DNA of 64,000 nt from Cristatella mucedo. Taxonomy: Eukaryota; Bryozoa; Phylactolaemata; Cristatellidae. The stretch is from positions 704,501 through 768,500 of the forward strand of contig WPIO01000042.1 in NCBI GenBank assembly GCA_009760855.2, in the 5' to 3' direction. Positions 1 to 11,785 of this stretch are shown here, in pieces. A model generated the notes under the pieces. It saw only the letters and a program-made list of their open reading frames with translations, had not been told where the DNA came from and made no database searches. Positions within the stretch are counted from its first letter, which is position 1, and each line of letters begins with the position of its first letter. A program made the translations under genes and the position numbers.

Positions 1-94
1 ATCGGCATGGCTGAGGAATTAACCCTGAAGTTGCTGCGCTATTTGATTGAGACGAGGGAGCCAGAGTGAAGTTGGGAGAAATTTTGCAAACTTA

Positions 95-735
95 AAACTG
101 CTCTAATCAACTTATACAGGCGCAGCTGACGAGTGTTTCATCGTCTGTAAGCGCCGTATCGCCCATGCCACCAGACCTGTGACAAGTGAGTAAGAAAAGT
201 GGAGAAGCAATTTAACACACGCGTGGTTCAACTTAGATGCGGTATCCCTGCTTATGCAGTACCTATATTTTGCAATGTTTTGTAACTGAAAGCAGCCAGA
301 CGTGAGTGTGGAGTTAGAGTTGTCGTGAAGTGAAAGGTCACATTGGAACAGGGCGCCCAAGCGTCACGCATATATGCTACTAGAGATCCTGGTCTAGCTC
401 GTGTTGAGGGACATGTTGCCAATGTCTGAGTGCCAATAGATTTTCCAATGATAAGAGAAAGTGCTGGCATATCTTTAATTGCCTTTTTTGTATAGCGGTA
501 GAAGAGCCTTGATGCTATTTTATTGCCATCGCTATCAGCGGCAATAAAGGATCGCCCACTGCAGCATTTGAATCCACGACCCCGGAATCGAGGCTGTGCA
601 GAGCAACCGTCATGCTTATTTAATTTGACTAATTTTGCTGACATTCAAATTCGAATGTCAGTATTACATGCAGCATGGCATTTAAAGAGAGATTTTGGCA
701 TGCTGCAAGGCGTGGCTGTATCAAAACGCAAATGA
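95..735 (-). mobile_element. LINE-A (CR1/L2-like) fragment, interrupted by SINE-2
   Basis: The minus-strand translation of 112-360 gives a decayed version of the region downstream of the reverse transcriptase domain seen in the better LINE-A copies at 53-54.8 kb and 62.9-64 kb (FQCDLSL, CFQLQNIAK, AIRRLQ). The stretch 640-735, read on the minus strand, matches the preceding part of the same LINE, just after its catalytic YADD region. The two halves are therefore one element, split by the SINE at about 475-636. Many substitutions and stops make this an old dead copy. The outer boundaries are approximate. Confidence 0.7.
475..636 (-). mobile_element. SINE-2 copy (tRNA-derived), nested in LINE-A
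   Basis: On the minus strand this reads as a tRNA-like head (B-box-like GGATTCAAAT region near 570-580), then a body with GCGATCCTTTATTGCCGC and AGGCTCTTCTACCGCTATA, then an A/T-rich end. The same order is seen in copies at 2188-2374, 9978-10165, 34265-34443 and 46884-47045. LINE-A sequence flanks it on both sides. This is one of two SINE-2 insertions into LINE-A in the first 2.4 kb. Confidence 0.7.
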
Positions 736-739
736 TCAG

Positions 740-1375
740 CATGTTGCCTGCATAGAAATAAGAGCTTAGATTGTTATGAACATCTTTAAGTGCTTGCAGT
801 TTTTAGCCACGGTTGCGAGCCAAACGGTAAATTTAAAATGTAGGTGGACATAAGTTGTTGTATTATAATCGGAGGATATGTATTCTGGAAAGTAATTTTG
901 AGAGCTCAACCACGTTGATTCACTGCCCCGTGACCGAAAACTTACCAGAGGTGATCATTTGAGCACTTCGCTAGTTTCACGTTTGGGTTAAAATGGCTGA
1001 ATGGCTATTCTAGTCATCCAGCGGCGTTAATTAAGTAATTATAAAATATAGTTTTAAGTCTTATTTGAGCTTTAAATTAAAACTTCTAGGTTAAAGGTTT
1101 GCATGCTTTGCTTGAATTTTGACAACATTTACGCAAATTTTCCATAAGCCTGTCTGCATTATAGTCCTAATGTATTTTTTTGAACATTACTTATTCTGCT
1201 ACGTAACTAAGTCACCTTTATAAAGTAAAGCTATGCTGGAACGTTTTATGCATGACACGCAAAACTTTAGACCTTTTTGGTACGCATGCGGTAGCGAAGA
1301 AAATGCATCTTACGCCACGCAGAGGAAGTAAGCGAAAGCTTGTCAGGAGAAAAATACTGAAAGCAATAACATATT
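740..1375. other. AT-rich interval, nothing recognised
   Basis: No convincing coding region, RNA gene or repeat is visible. The stretch separates two minus-strand LINE-A copies. Confidence 0.5.
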
Positions 1376-1377
1376 TG

Positions 1378-3192
1378 ATATAGCGCATTCAGTAAACCCA
1401 ATCTCTTTCTAGGCAGTTTACATTCGCTTCAAAGAAAGCACGATCAAACGGTTAGTGGTAGCGTGTTCAATAAACAACAGGAATAGCATAGTTATGGGTG
1501 GCATGCACAGGGTCAGCATACAATTACGGTTAGTGGCAACATGCACAGTGTCAGTACGTTTAAGCACATTAAGGACGAATCACAAGGACTCACCGAACGC
1601 TGTCATAGATAAATGTGCCTTTAGCTTTTTTTAAATATGGTCAAATTAGGAGATATCGTGATTCGAGTTGGGTGTGAGTTCCAGGCTTTGGGAGTATACA
1701 AACTACAGACACCGTCTCCAAAGTATTTGAGATTTGTATGAGGCACAGGTAAAGAATTTGATTCCGTAAACATGGTGGTACGACTCTTAGCCTGGTGAGG
1801 GAGTAGTTCTGATAGGTAGGCTGGAGCCAAAGAATAAAGGGACCTGAAAGTAAGTGAAAAAATCTTGAAGTCGATGCGTTTGTTGAATGGAAGCCAGTGT
1901 AGGCCACGCTCACGACAAACAAGCCAAGCTACAGATTTTTGCCCTGTTGTATGTATCTGATAGGACAAGCCGGTAGGCCATCAAGCATCGAGTTACAGAA
2001 GTCAAGATGGGATGTCACAAATGCATCCACCATGTTAGATGTGGTATCTCTGTCTAAATAAGCCGAACTTTTAGCAATGTTATGTAGCTGAAAGTAGGCA
2101 GACCTGACTGTGGAGCTGATGTGGTCGTCTAATGAAAGGTCACTTTGTAACATGACAGCTAGATTTCGTGCATATTGTCAGGAGATATTAAATTAAATTT
2201 AAATTAAATACTAGCTGATTACCAGCCTCTTTTTATGGCGACAGAAGAGCCTTTACGGCTATTACAACCGCTTGCAGCGGCGATAAAGAATCATCCACCA
2301 CATTATTCGAACCCATGACCTCGGGACCAAGGTCATACAAAGCAGCCGCTTTAGTTAGTGTGCCACCGCGGCAGAGCCGATTTTTAGCGTTAAACTTTCA
2401 AATTTCTGAACCACACACAGTTTAAACATAACTAGTTAGTTGGTTTCATCATAATTATATTTGAGAAAGTTTGCTGTAATCCGTTTGCGGATATCAGTAT
2501 TGCATGCAGCAAGGGAGTTGAGAGAATTCGACGTGATGGAGGGCTGCGAGGAATTAAAGCAAAAAAGTGAAACGCTAGATTGTGCTGGCAATTACGTCCG
2601 ATAGAGACAGAGTATAAACTGTGAAAAGAACGGGATAGAGCATAGATCCATGATTTACCCCATATTTTAGAGGTTCCTCGGTTGATCTTTGGCCATTTAC
2701 AGCAATACTCGCGAGTCTCCCAATGAAGTAGGACTTGAAACCTTGCAATGCAGTGCCAGCGATGCCCAAAAAAAGGAGAGGTGCTCAAGAAGAAGTTGGT
2801 GATCGATATTATCAAAAGCTGCCAAATGATTGAGCAAAATAAGCAGAGATATTCAGACTGGAACCTACTAGCAAGGTTTGAAGTTTAAACATTTGAGTTG
2901 AGCTGGTTTGACACGACTCGCTCCAGTGTTTTTTATTGGAACAGTAAAAGGTAGACTGGGTGAAAATTGCTTAAGCTTTCTTGGTCTAGTTTTGGGTGTT
3001 TGAGCCGTGGCACGACTAAAGCCTTTTTGAAAGGTGCTGGGACATGACTTGACGTTAATTAAATACTTATGATGCTTTGCACAGCAGCAGCCGATCAATG
3101 CACGTAGAGGCAGGAAAGTAGGAACAGGTTCTAGAGGAATAGTTACCTTCTTTGATTGGGGTATGGACTTCAGGACCAGGTCACTAGTGACC
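1378..3192 (-). mobile_element. LINE-A copy, decayed reverse transcriptase to 3' end
   Basis: Read on the minus strand from 3192 to 1378, this follows the order of the LINE-A at 53.0-54.85 kb. First come the region before the reverse transcriptase and an RT segment (GIAGTALQGFKSY, EPLKYGV, PVLFTVYTL; 2575-2769). Then come the post-RT region (SDLSLDDHISSTV, 1929-2153), the C-terminal segment (PLAPAYLS-like, KAWNSHPT; 1621-1968) and the 3' UTR, ending near 1378 in a degraded AAAGCGC-type terminus. SINE-2 interrupts it at 2188-2374. Frameshifts, stops and changes at catalytic positions show it is non-functional. Confidence 0.8.
2188..2374 (-). mobile_element. SINE-2 copy nested inside LINE-A
   Basis: The minus strand reads GCGGTGGCACACTAACTAAAG (tRNA A-box-like region), then CATGGGTTCGAATAATG (B-box-like), the shared SINE-2 body with CTTTATCGCCGCTGCAAGCGG and AAAGGCTCTTCTGTCGC, and an ATCAGCTAGTATTTAATTTAA-like tail. 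Both flanks are adjacent pieces of LINE-A, joining a GGCTCTGCC segment to an ATATCTCCTG segment that are contiguous in other LINE-A copies. SINE-2 therefore arrived after this LINE-A copy. I could not identify a clean target-site duplication. Confidence 0.8.
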
Positions 3193-3204
3193 TTAAAATA
3201 TACA

Positions 3205-3345
3205 AAATAAAATACAATTCATTGTTATTGCGCTCAAAGAGAACTCAATCTCTCTTCAGGCACTTCGCAAATGCCTCGGGGCTCGAGCCCATGACCTCAG
3301 CCGAGTCTCGGTCGGGGCGAGCACCTTAACCACTGGACCAAATCT
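3205..3345 (-). mobile_element. SINE-1 copy (tRNA head, LINE-A-like tail)
   Basis: On the minus strand the head reads TGGTCCAGTGGTTAAGG, close to a tRNA A-box. About 35 bases later comes GGGCTCGAGCCCC, a B-box-like element. The 3' part reads GAGAGATTGAGTTCTCTTTG and ends in an A/T-rich stretch. That 3' part is nearly the same as the LINE-A 3' end (for example 58720-58745). Sister copies lie at 39500-39610 and 50110-50250. Confidence 0.75.
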
Positions 3346-4200
3346 TGAATGTAGACATTGAGGTGCTGCTCGGAATTGAGGGACGGGATTCCAGGGGGAT
3401 GCTGCCCTCTTGTGGATAGACTCCGTGATCTGTTCTGTGAAATAAACCCATATACACATACGGCCAAGGTTTTGGAGCTCCGACGAATCACGAACTTGAG
3501 CTTGTCAGCTCGACAATTCTGCAAGAAGCTTCACTCGCGCGAGCTCCTCGATCGGTATCTTTTCGATCTCACGTTGGTTCCGAGACCGGAAACGCATGAG
3601 TACTGTGGCATTGTAGTTTGATAGAACGCCGAGTACGAATACGCTAAGCTCAAGCAGAGCGAGCTTGGGTCGCTTCTGACTCACTCGGCATTGGCCAGAA
3701 CGACGATCACGTGGTAGGAGTGACGATCTTCATCATCCTACGTTATAGGAGTGGTGATCTTCATCGTCCTACCCGCTCAAGACGCGAGCGGTAGTTGTCA
3801 CTGCTAACACTTTGTACAGAGGCATATGTTAACCTTTTTAATCGCTGCTTTACACGCAGTCAGAGTATAGTTCACCAAGAAGATTGATTCCAAGCTACTG
3901 AACTGCTTGAATTCCTATTGGGCATCAGTCCCGTTGAATTAGCGCTCGCCAACGGGGTTCAGTTAGGTAAGTGCTAATCTGCGAATTCAAATGAGAAAAT
4001 GCGAAAGCGGTCCGATAAAAATATAGCTTGTGACTTTCTAGCGTTTCATGAGAAGTTCTGGTAGGAAACTGGATGAGCGATGCACACGATTTAGCTAGCG
4101 TAAAACGCCTAATTCTAGACATGGTTGGTTGTACTCAAGACTAAAAGCCAAAGAGTCGAACTTTAAGTTCCAATAATATATTATAATCTGCGGCTGATGC
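3346..4200. other. Intergenic, nothing recognised
   Basis: A short open frame at 3358-3621 has no recognisable domain and I regard it as chance. I see a near-repeat of an AGGAGTG-GATCTTCATCATCCTAC-type segment around 3715-3775, but no gene. Confidence 0.4.
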
Positions 4201-4318
4201 CGTGAACGTTTTCGTGAACGATAAAACGAAAACGTGAACGTGAATGAAAACGTGAATGAACGTGAACGAACGTGAACGTGAACGCGTGAACGGAAACGCG
4301 TGAACCGTGAACGAAAAG
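4201..4318. repeat. Degenerate minisatellite based on GTGAAC/GAACGTG
   Basis: The stretch is built almost entirely of variants of CGTGAACG and AACGTGAA with short A-runs between. ACGTG occurs about six times. It sits immediately next to a LINE-A 3' end. Such a run could be a decayed hexamer repeat; a regulatory role is only speculation. Confidence 0.75.
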
Positions 4319-4331
4319 CTTTTCTGAGGTG

Positions 4332-4650
4332 ATAATAATAATAATAATAATACATTTGATAAAGCGCCCTCAGAGAACTCAATCTCTTTACAGGCGCTTT
4401 ACATTTGCTGCAAAGGAAACAATATCGAATGCTGAGTGGTTTCATGCTTGATTGACAACATTAATAACATGGTCAGGGGTGACATGCATAGGGTCAGCGT
4501 GCAAGTGTGGTTGATGGCAGCATGCAGCAGTGTCACCACACATAGGCACACAAAGGACTAATCACAGGGACCCAATAAATGCTGTCATAAATCGGCGCGT
4601 TTTTAAGTTCTTTTTAATTTTTAAATGTGGTCAAGTCAGAAGATGTTGCT
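4332..4650 (-). mobile_element. LINE-A 3' end fragment
   Basis: From 4332 the + strand shows (ATA)n then CATTTGATAAAGCGCCCTC, the reverse of the LINE-A terminus. This is followed by the 3' UTR hallmarks GCATGCA, GGGTCAGCGTGCA and GACTAATCACAGGGACCC. Only the 3' UTR and a trace of the C-terminal coding sequence remain, typical of 5' truncation. Confidence 0.8.
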
Positions 4651-4756
4651 ATAGAAGGTGCTGCTCAACGTAAGTGACATGGACTTTCTATGTTAAATTT
4701 CGTCTTGATTATCTTACCCCAAATTTTGAAAAAAGGGGACTTTACACGGTAAAAGG

Positions 4757-4758
4757 AG

Positions 4759-4817
<59 letters not shown>

Positions 4818-4836
4818 AACATATATATATATATAC
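4757..4836. repeat. (TA)n microsatellite
   Basis: Nearly pure alternating T and A, about 27 dinucleotide units from 4758, a short interruption, then a second shorter run. Confidence 0.95.
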
Positions 4837-6410
4837 ATCCACAGACATTCATGAACTCACACAACTATCTGCATGTATACAAACTGAAATAATTAAAATA
4901 TACAAAGGGATATTTTAATTGGTTTTTTGAAGCAGAAAGTTGGAAAAACAAATCTCGCTCACCTTATATAACAAATTTGAATTCTTAAATTCATTTTGCT
5001 AAGAAAATATGGTCCAACACAACTTGTACGGCATCATGCATAATCATTATTCCCAAAATTTAAAAATAAAAATGATTATGCTAATCTGTTAGCCATTCTT
5101 CTTTTTTTTCTAGAGACTTTTTGACTCCTCCTTTCACGTGCTCGAGGCTTCTCGTCCATATCGACAAAATGGCTAAGAAAGGTGGACACCAATCCAGTCA
5201 AATGATTGTCCTTGTGATTTCTTGATCGTCAGTGTCGATGCGTAAGTGTCAGGAAAGTGACTTTACTTTGATGCTGACTGATCTCGAATATCATCGACCT
5301 CCATAATATGACCATGGAAGATATCTCTGTATATAATATTTTTCATTGACTATTCAGTGTCAAGAAAGATGCCTTTCATGGCTTTCACCCTAATTGATAG
5401 AGGGAAAAAACGTCAATTTAATAGTTAATGTTAGCATTCTCGGTGGAAATACCTCGCTGAAAAATTGTGATGGTAAATTAAATTGAATTAATTACATTTG
5501 AGTGTCGCCGCTGAATCGAAGTTATGATAGTTCCAGAAGTCACTCTCACACTTACAAGCACATCGGCGTGACTTTCTTTGAATGGCTGCTTTTTTGAGCC
5601 AGGTATCTTTCCATTGGTCCAGTTATACGCCATTTTACCTTTACCGCTTCCATGTACTCCGAGATTTTTTCGTCGTACTTCCGATTTACAGCTTTGGCCT
5701 CATTTCTGGCAACGGAATGGTATATGAAACTCCAAATTTCTAGGAATTTCCACATGCCTCCGAATGTTTACACCCAACATAAAAATTCAATGCAATTCGA
5801 TTTTCAAATTATTTTTATTTAGAAAGGATAGTGCATCATGCCATTTGCATGTATTCGAGCTAGCTCTTTTTCCATTGGTCAGGGCCCATCAAGCGAATCG
5901 GCAGTGACGTCATCGGAGGGGTGCACTCACGGACGGACAGTCTTTGTTTGTGGTAGCCTGATAGCAAATGTGTATAGATGAGTTCATTTTCGAGTAAACA
6001 CTTACTGCCGCATGGCTAAAATAAATAAAAATCAGCAAAGCATGAGTGCAAACTACCACTTTAAAAAGATATGCACTGGCATTTTACCAAAACAACGCCT
6101 GACTACGGCTAGAGCCGATATTGGTTGCCTGCAGCAACGCCAGCACGCGTGCTGAGGATGGAAAGCTCAATGTAAGTTTTTACTCATCTATTCTCAAAAT
6201 ATTGCTCTAATATCGACCGAATACAATGCGCCAAGCCTAGTACTAACGCCGTTCACCTAAAGCAACACAAGAGCCGAGCTATCCTCCGACAGCAAAAGCA
6301 AACTCCGACGCTGAATAAGCAAAGATCCCATTTCTTTGATTCAAATACGTGCTCTTCTACGGCACAGGGAGCGTTGAAAAAGCAAACTAGGTCAACTCAA
6401 ACTAGGTCAG
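4837..6410. other. AT-rich interval, nothing recognised
   Basis: No conserved protein, RNA gene or repeat shared with the rest of the window is evident. A 67-residue open frame on the minus strand at 5552-5755 shows no domain. Confidence 0.45.
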
Positions 6411-6950
6411 CTTTTGCCTAGGTCAACTTGCGGGCAGCCAGCCTCGGCGGCGTTGGCTGCAACTCTCATTTGCGGCGGCTGGCTTTGCCGCTTAACCGCT
6501 CACGTCGGCGACCCATCGCGCGGCCGCCGGGACTCCCGCCTAGCTCGTTTCGCACGGTACCAAGTGTGCCACGCTTTGTCTGCTTGCTGCTTTCGGCCGA
6601 TCTTGAAACCGAGGTCGGCTCACTTTCAGTGCCCAGTACGACCACCTGTGGCAGCGAACCGGTCATGTGACTCGCGTCTGGCGCCCGGCCGCCGGCATCG
6701 CTGCTCGTCGAGCGGCGGATGGGCGCCGCAGCGGGCGAAACGCTTTGCCGACTGCACGCGAGCGCGCGCCGGACTCGGGTCGGACTCGGCCGTGACGCCA
6801 GCTGTGCCCAGCTACAAAGCGTCTGGTGGCGAGCCCTGCAAAGTCTTACTTGGCCATCTGTCTTCGGGTGCGGTATTTTTGTGACGAAGAGCTGGCCATC
6901 TTTACGACGGTTTCAAAGCAGGCTGCGATTCACCGCTGGCGACGGAACAT
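6411..6950. other. GC- and CpG-rich islet of unknown role
   Basis: Composition shifts sharply to GC-rich with many CG dinucleotides. Overlapping open frames on both strands (6414-6884 +, 6466-6666 -) are what such composition produces by chance. Their translations are low-complexity Arg/Ala/Ser-rich and match no family I recognise. It could be a promoter islet of an unseen transcript. Confidence 0.4.
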
Positions 6951-7429
6951 ATGCGTGCTATATCAGCTATATTACTACTGCCGATATTACGATTCATGGT
7001 TATGATTTATAATTACTAAGAAAGGGAAACCTAATAGCCTGCACTAGTATGCCATAAAAGCCAAAGTCAAGTAAAAGTCAGTTGTGTTCAATTCCTCGGT
7101 ACAGGCAGTTGAGCTGCACTCGACGCTTTGATTATGGAGGCAGTTGAGTGTTGTGGTCAGGGCTTCAAACTTCGAGTTTTGTACGCTAAGTTAGGTGCTG
7201 TCTATCCATTACCCACCGAGACTGTCCGGTAGACTACTTTACACCATGGTTACGGTTAGTGCAGAGCTCTCAAAATAATATTCCTCCAACTTCAAACAAT
7301 GAGCATCATATGAAAAAGTAACGCTCCCAGCAAAATAGGACACTACAAATTTATTATTCAGTGTTTCTTGAACTCCTCATAACAAGACCACACAGAACCA
7401 CTGAAATTTTCACTGGCTATTGAAATTGG

Positions 7430-7870
7430 TAAAAAGGGATGCCTGCTTTTACTTCGGTTCACTTCAAAAGTTCAGAGTTCAAAGGTTCAGCTGCCTTTGA
7501 CAGCATCTTTCACGATATCCTACTTGAATGGCTGAGAACAGCGATCGATCTGGCGTGGTTTAAATACTACTCCTCGAGTAATATAATTACTAAATATTAT
7601 AGGTCAACCATAATTACGGTGTACGACATGATATTCTTTGAGATTTTGGCTGCGTGTGAAGCCTCGGGTATTTGCAGGAACTCATAAGCAAGGTTATTCT
7701 GAACCGCTTAAAAGTGTTTAGCCTCCTCGTGTCCTCGTGGGAAAAAAACACGGCTAGCTGATCCGTTGCTCAGCTTAAATACCGTTGGCGCCCGAAACTA
7801 TTGCTCTGCAGGGCCAAGACTGTGGAACTCGCATCCATAATTCTTGCGTCATGCATTATCTAGACGTGAA
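7430..7870 (+). mobile_element. LINE-B fragments (decayed RT motif and C-terminus)
   Basis: The translation at 7440-7590 includes SAAFDSIFHDILLEWL, a recognisable relic of the reverse transcriptase block SAAFDTVDHDILL. At 7705-7840 the bases match the C-terminal segment of LINE-B copies at 32225 and 35430 (CAGCCTCCTCGTGTCCTC-like, ACCGTTGGCG, CTCTGCAGGGCC). The middle of the element is missing. This is a dead copy. Confidence 0.55.
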
Positions 7871-9780
7871 AGATTAACCAGATGCGTAATGTATTTAATA
7901 CCCAAACTAGAAAGTGATCTCAGTCAGTGCATGAGAATTGCTCCGCTAGAATTATGGGCCTGAAAAAAGCTGTTCTGTGCACATGCAGCCTCAGGCCTTA
8001 CATGTTTCGAATCGATCCGCGTAATAACGGCGGGGCCTTAAAAGGGGTAGATCACTCAAGAGCGTTGCTGCCAAGCCATAAATAAATTACGACTTAGCGG
8101 GTAATTTGCGTAGTGCCCTTTGAGAAACGAATCTCTACCAGGTACCTATCTAATCTCTCCGCGATACTCTAAAGCCAAGGAGGGTTATTCCCGTGCACGG
8201 TATTTTGCTAGATGTGCCCCCGATTTTGCGAAAATTTCATCCTTTGGCCAGCACGCTTTAAGCACACAAGAAGACACTCAGAGCAATCGGTCAGTTAGAC
8301 TTCGTATTCTTTTTCACAGGCCTTCCCATTCTTCAAATACTTGTGCTTAATTGGTTCCGATTCCACTTTTGAACTTTTTAGAACCAGGCCGTCGCGTGAT
8401 TTTTTACAAATCAAGAGCTCAGACAAGACTCTAGTAGCTGCAGTTCTAGACTTTGTCAAACTTTGCGCTCTGTGCTCCATTTGCAAGTGCAGCCGTGCGA
8501 TTAATCGCACTAACTGCTGCATCTTATTTCCAGCATATAGTCTTGAACATTTTCGCCTTTGGGTCGAATAGGCCACGACAAAGGAATTTTCATGCGCTGA
8601 CCTATGCAGAAGCGGTGCATGACGCAGCATTCATCGACAGTAGCTTTTGAATAGGGAATGCTTCTAAGACTCTAAATTCTAGGACGATTAGGCCAAGACA
8701 AAGGAATTTCCCCGGACACAGAACGCTACTCGTTCTAGAGTTCATTGCAGCAGAACCGTTTGAGTGAGCTGCTGCCATCGTCATCGCCATGTCCGATTGG
8801 CCTCCAATCTGTCAGTGGCTCAGTGATGCTTCCAAATGTTGACAGACGCTCAACTAGCGTTTGGTATGAGGAAAGCCTAAAATTTAAAGTATGCCTATGG
8901 CTCGATATCAAATCAGTTGTAATAGACTTGCCGTGACTGAGACTCAATAGAGCATCGGGCGCATTGACACTTCGATACCCGAGAGTGAATGGATTCGCTT
9001 TCCTGTCCTCTATCCGATTACTTTTCAGCTGTGCATTTAGACCCCCATGCACAGACAGCTGAGCTGCAAAGGCACTGCAGCGTGATTCGCCGATTCATTC
9101 AGCTCTCGCGATCACGCACGCCGCCACTGATTGGCGTGATGGGCAGGCCAGCCGAGCATTCCACAGAAATCGTTCATCCTTTGAGTGGCCTAGCCGTCTG
9201 TGGGCGACCTCACGGCGCTCGGTTTACCGAGAAAGCGGTATTACACAGTAGCTATCTCTTTTACTTCCGGCGCACTGACCCGTATAATTATTGGCCCTCA
9301 ATCCGGGAGTGGCTTGCAACCAGCGGAGGGCCAATTTAAAGGACTCGTCCTGGTCAGGTGAGGCTGCGTGCTTGGGGACACTCCAGTTACTACTGCAAAT
9401 GTATGCTGCAAGAAATTAGGTGCTGATCGCTTTCTGCTATCAGCCGAAGCTGATTTGAGCTTTTGGTTTACAGTAGCGCTCAATTGTGAAATATTGTAGC
9501 GGTCATTGGTTTAAAGATTTTTGCGGAAGTTCAGCTCGTGGGCCTTGTTCATTGCAAAGGTTGGTCAGTGCATGTCGTACACGTTAATGCTAAGTCAGGA
9601 GCGCGGGCGCAGCCCCTGCAGTCGAGAGACCTACATTGCATATTCTTGTGGCTAATTTGTTTTATTGAGAACTGACCGTGCAATTTTTGCATTTTCTGTG
9701 CATTAAATAATTTAGCTGTCATAAATGTTAACATATTTAAGATGTTTTCATAAAATGAATAAATAAATAATTTCCGATTT
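7871..9780. other. Interval with no recognised gene
   Basis: Several open frames of 60-116 codons exist on both strands, but they overlap each other and show no domain. A 22-base direct repeat based on TAGGCCAAGACAAAGGAATTT occurs near 8570 and 8690. The end becomes very A/T-rich. Confidence 0.4.
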
Positions 9781-9784
9781 AATA

Positions 9785-9977
9785 TGATTATATCTGCCTT
9801 TTTATGTATTTATATGTGTGCGTATGTATTTATGTATGTATTACTGTATGTATGTACTAGAGTATGTATGTATGTATGCATTACTGTATGCATATATGTA
9901 TGTATTAGAGTATGTATGTATGCATGTCTGCATGTATGTATGTATGTATGTATTTATGTGTGTATGTATGTATAAAA
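9785..9977. repeat. ATGT-type tetranucleotide repeat
   Basis: Imperfect runs of TATG/TGTA with interruptions such as ATTACTG and ATTAGAG, spaced to suggest a longer secondary unit. It abuts a SINE-2 copy on its 3' side. Confidence 0.85.
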
Positions 9978-10165
9978 GGTGAGCCGTGATGGCACACTAG
10001 GTAAGATGGTTGCTTTCACGACCTCGGTCCCGAGGTCGTGGGTTTAATTCCTGCGGTGGGCGGTTCTTTATCGCCACTGCAAGCGGTGGTGATAGCCGTA
10101 AAGGCTCTTCTATCGCTATACAAAAAGAGGCTGTTAAATCAGCTAAGATTTATTTATTTATTTAT
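9978..10165 (+). mobile_element. SINE-2 copy, near full length
   Basis: The head reads GTGATGGCACACTAGGTAAG (A-box-like) and GTGGGTTTAATTCCTGC (B-box-like), as in a tRNA-derived RNA polymerase III promoter. The body contains TTCTTTATCGCCACTGCAAG and AAAGGCTCTTCTATCGC. The element ends in AAATCAGCTAAGATTTATTT followed by TTTA repeats. It is one of the best copies for defining the family. A-box and B-box spacing fits a tRNA origin, but the folded tRNA is not intact. Confidence 0.8.
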
Positions 10166-10226
10166 GTATGCATGTATGAGTGAATGCATACATTCATATA
10201 TGTATGTATGTATGTATATATGCATG

Positions 10227-10296
10227 TAATAACAATACACTTGATAAAGCGCCCTGGGAGAACTCAATCTCTCTCTAGGTGCTTTACATTTTCTGA
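10227..10296 (-). mobile_element. LINE-A 3' terminus (very short copy)
   Basis: The + strand shows CACTTGATAAAGCGCCCTGG then GAGAACTCAATCTC and GGTGCTTTACATTT, the reverse of the LINE-A end. Only about 70 bases remain, so this is either an extreme 5' truncation or a relic. Confidence 0.7.
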
Positions 10297-10326
10297 ATGT
10301 ATGCATTTATGTATGTATGCACGCAT

Positions 10327-10675
<349 letters not shown>

Positions 10676-10689
10676 ATATTTGCTTTCAC

Positions 10690-11711
10690 TCTCTCGCACT
10701 GTTATTCACTGGATCTTCCTGCCTTTCCACTCGTCCATCTCGACGCGACCAGCTCTACCTCCAGTTACCTGTCCGTTCCGTCGTGTGAATCCGAGAACAA
10801 AAAGCCGCCGTTCACAGAGCGAGCAAGCCGTAGAGCTAGCGGGCGTCTCGTCTCAACCGTCAGCTGCGTCTGCTGTCGGGCGTCTCGCTTTATTTCCGTT
10901 TTCTGCGGTTTCCGCGGTCTAGTTCCGGAGCGCTGGTAGCTACGGAGGAAAATGCCAGGCGCTAATAGAGCGGCTCAAGCCGCTGGTGCGCCGAGGCGGG
11001 CACCTGCGGCTCGCAGTCAAACTACATCCGTATGCGCCGAGTTACATCGGATTGTTTTACTGTTCTGCAGCGGCTAATGACTGATCTGACGGTAACGCCA
11101 GGCGGTCGAGCCGTTAGACGACCCAAATGTCAGCGCCGCGGCATCCCAGCACTGGCCGGGCCGAGATTTATGTTTCGCCGCAAGAATGCTGCTCTGCTCT
11201 CTTTGAATATTAATTTAATTGGTGGCATTATAAAGGAAGACGCGTCGCGCCTGCCTCTCGGCTAAGCAGCGGGGCTTGGTGGGGCGGAGCGGGGTGGGGT
11301 GGCTGGAGGGGGGAATGCGGTGCCGCGGCCGGCCCGGCACGACTGCGTCGATTGAGCGGCGGAGGAGAATGCGCGGAAAAAGCGCCTCGCGCGGCAGATC
11401 TGCCAGGTCAGCCGCGAGGCTCGCGCTAGAGGTAGGCGCGTCAGTCGCAGCAGCCGCCTGCGAGCGCGAGCGTCCGCCGGCTCGCCGGCGGCGCCCGCGG
11501 GCGGGCGAAAGCCTCGGACGAGCTTCGGACGAGAGACGGCGCCTTGTGCGCGGCCGCCGCGGCGCGAGAGAGGGCCGACTGAGGCGGCCGCTCCGCGTGC
11601 GAGTACGCGGCTGCGGCCGACGGAGAGGACCGCTCGAGGCGTCGCGCGAAGACGCCGCTGGGCAGACCGACTGTGATTGACGCGGCGCTCTCCGTCCGAA
11701 GTCCGGCGGCA

Positions 11712-11785
<74 letters not shown>

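Noticed and set aside
9978-10165. A genuine tRNA gene at the A-box/B-box motifs
   Set aside because: The motif recurs in many copies with the same non-tRNA body and no intact cloverleaf, so it is a SINE.
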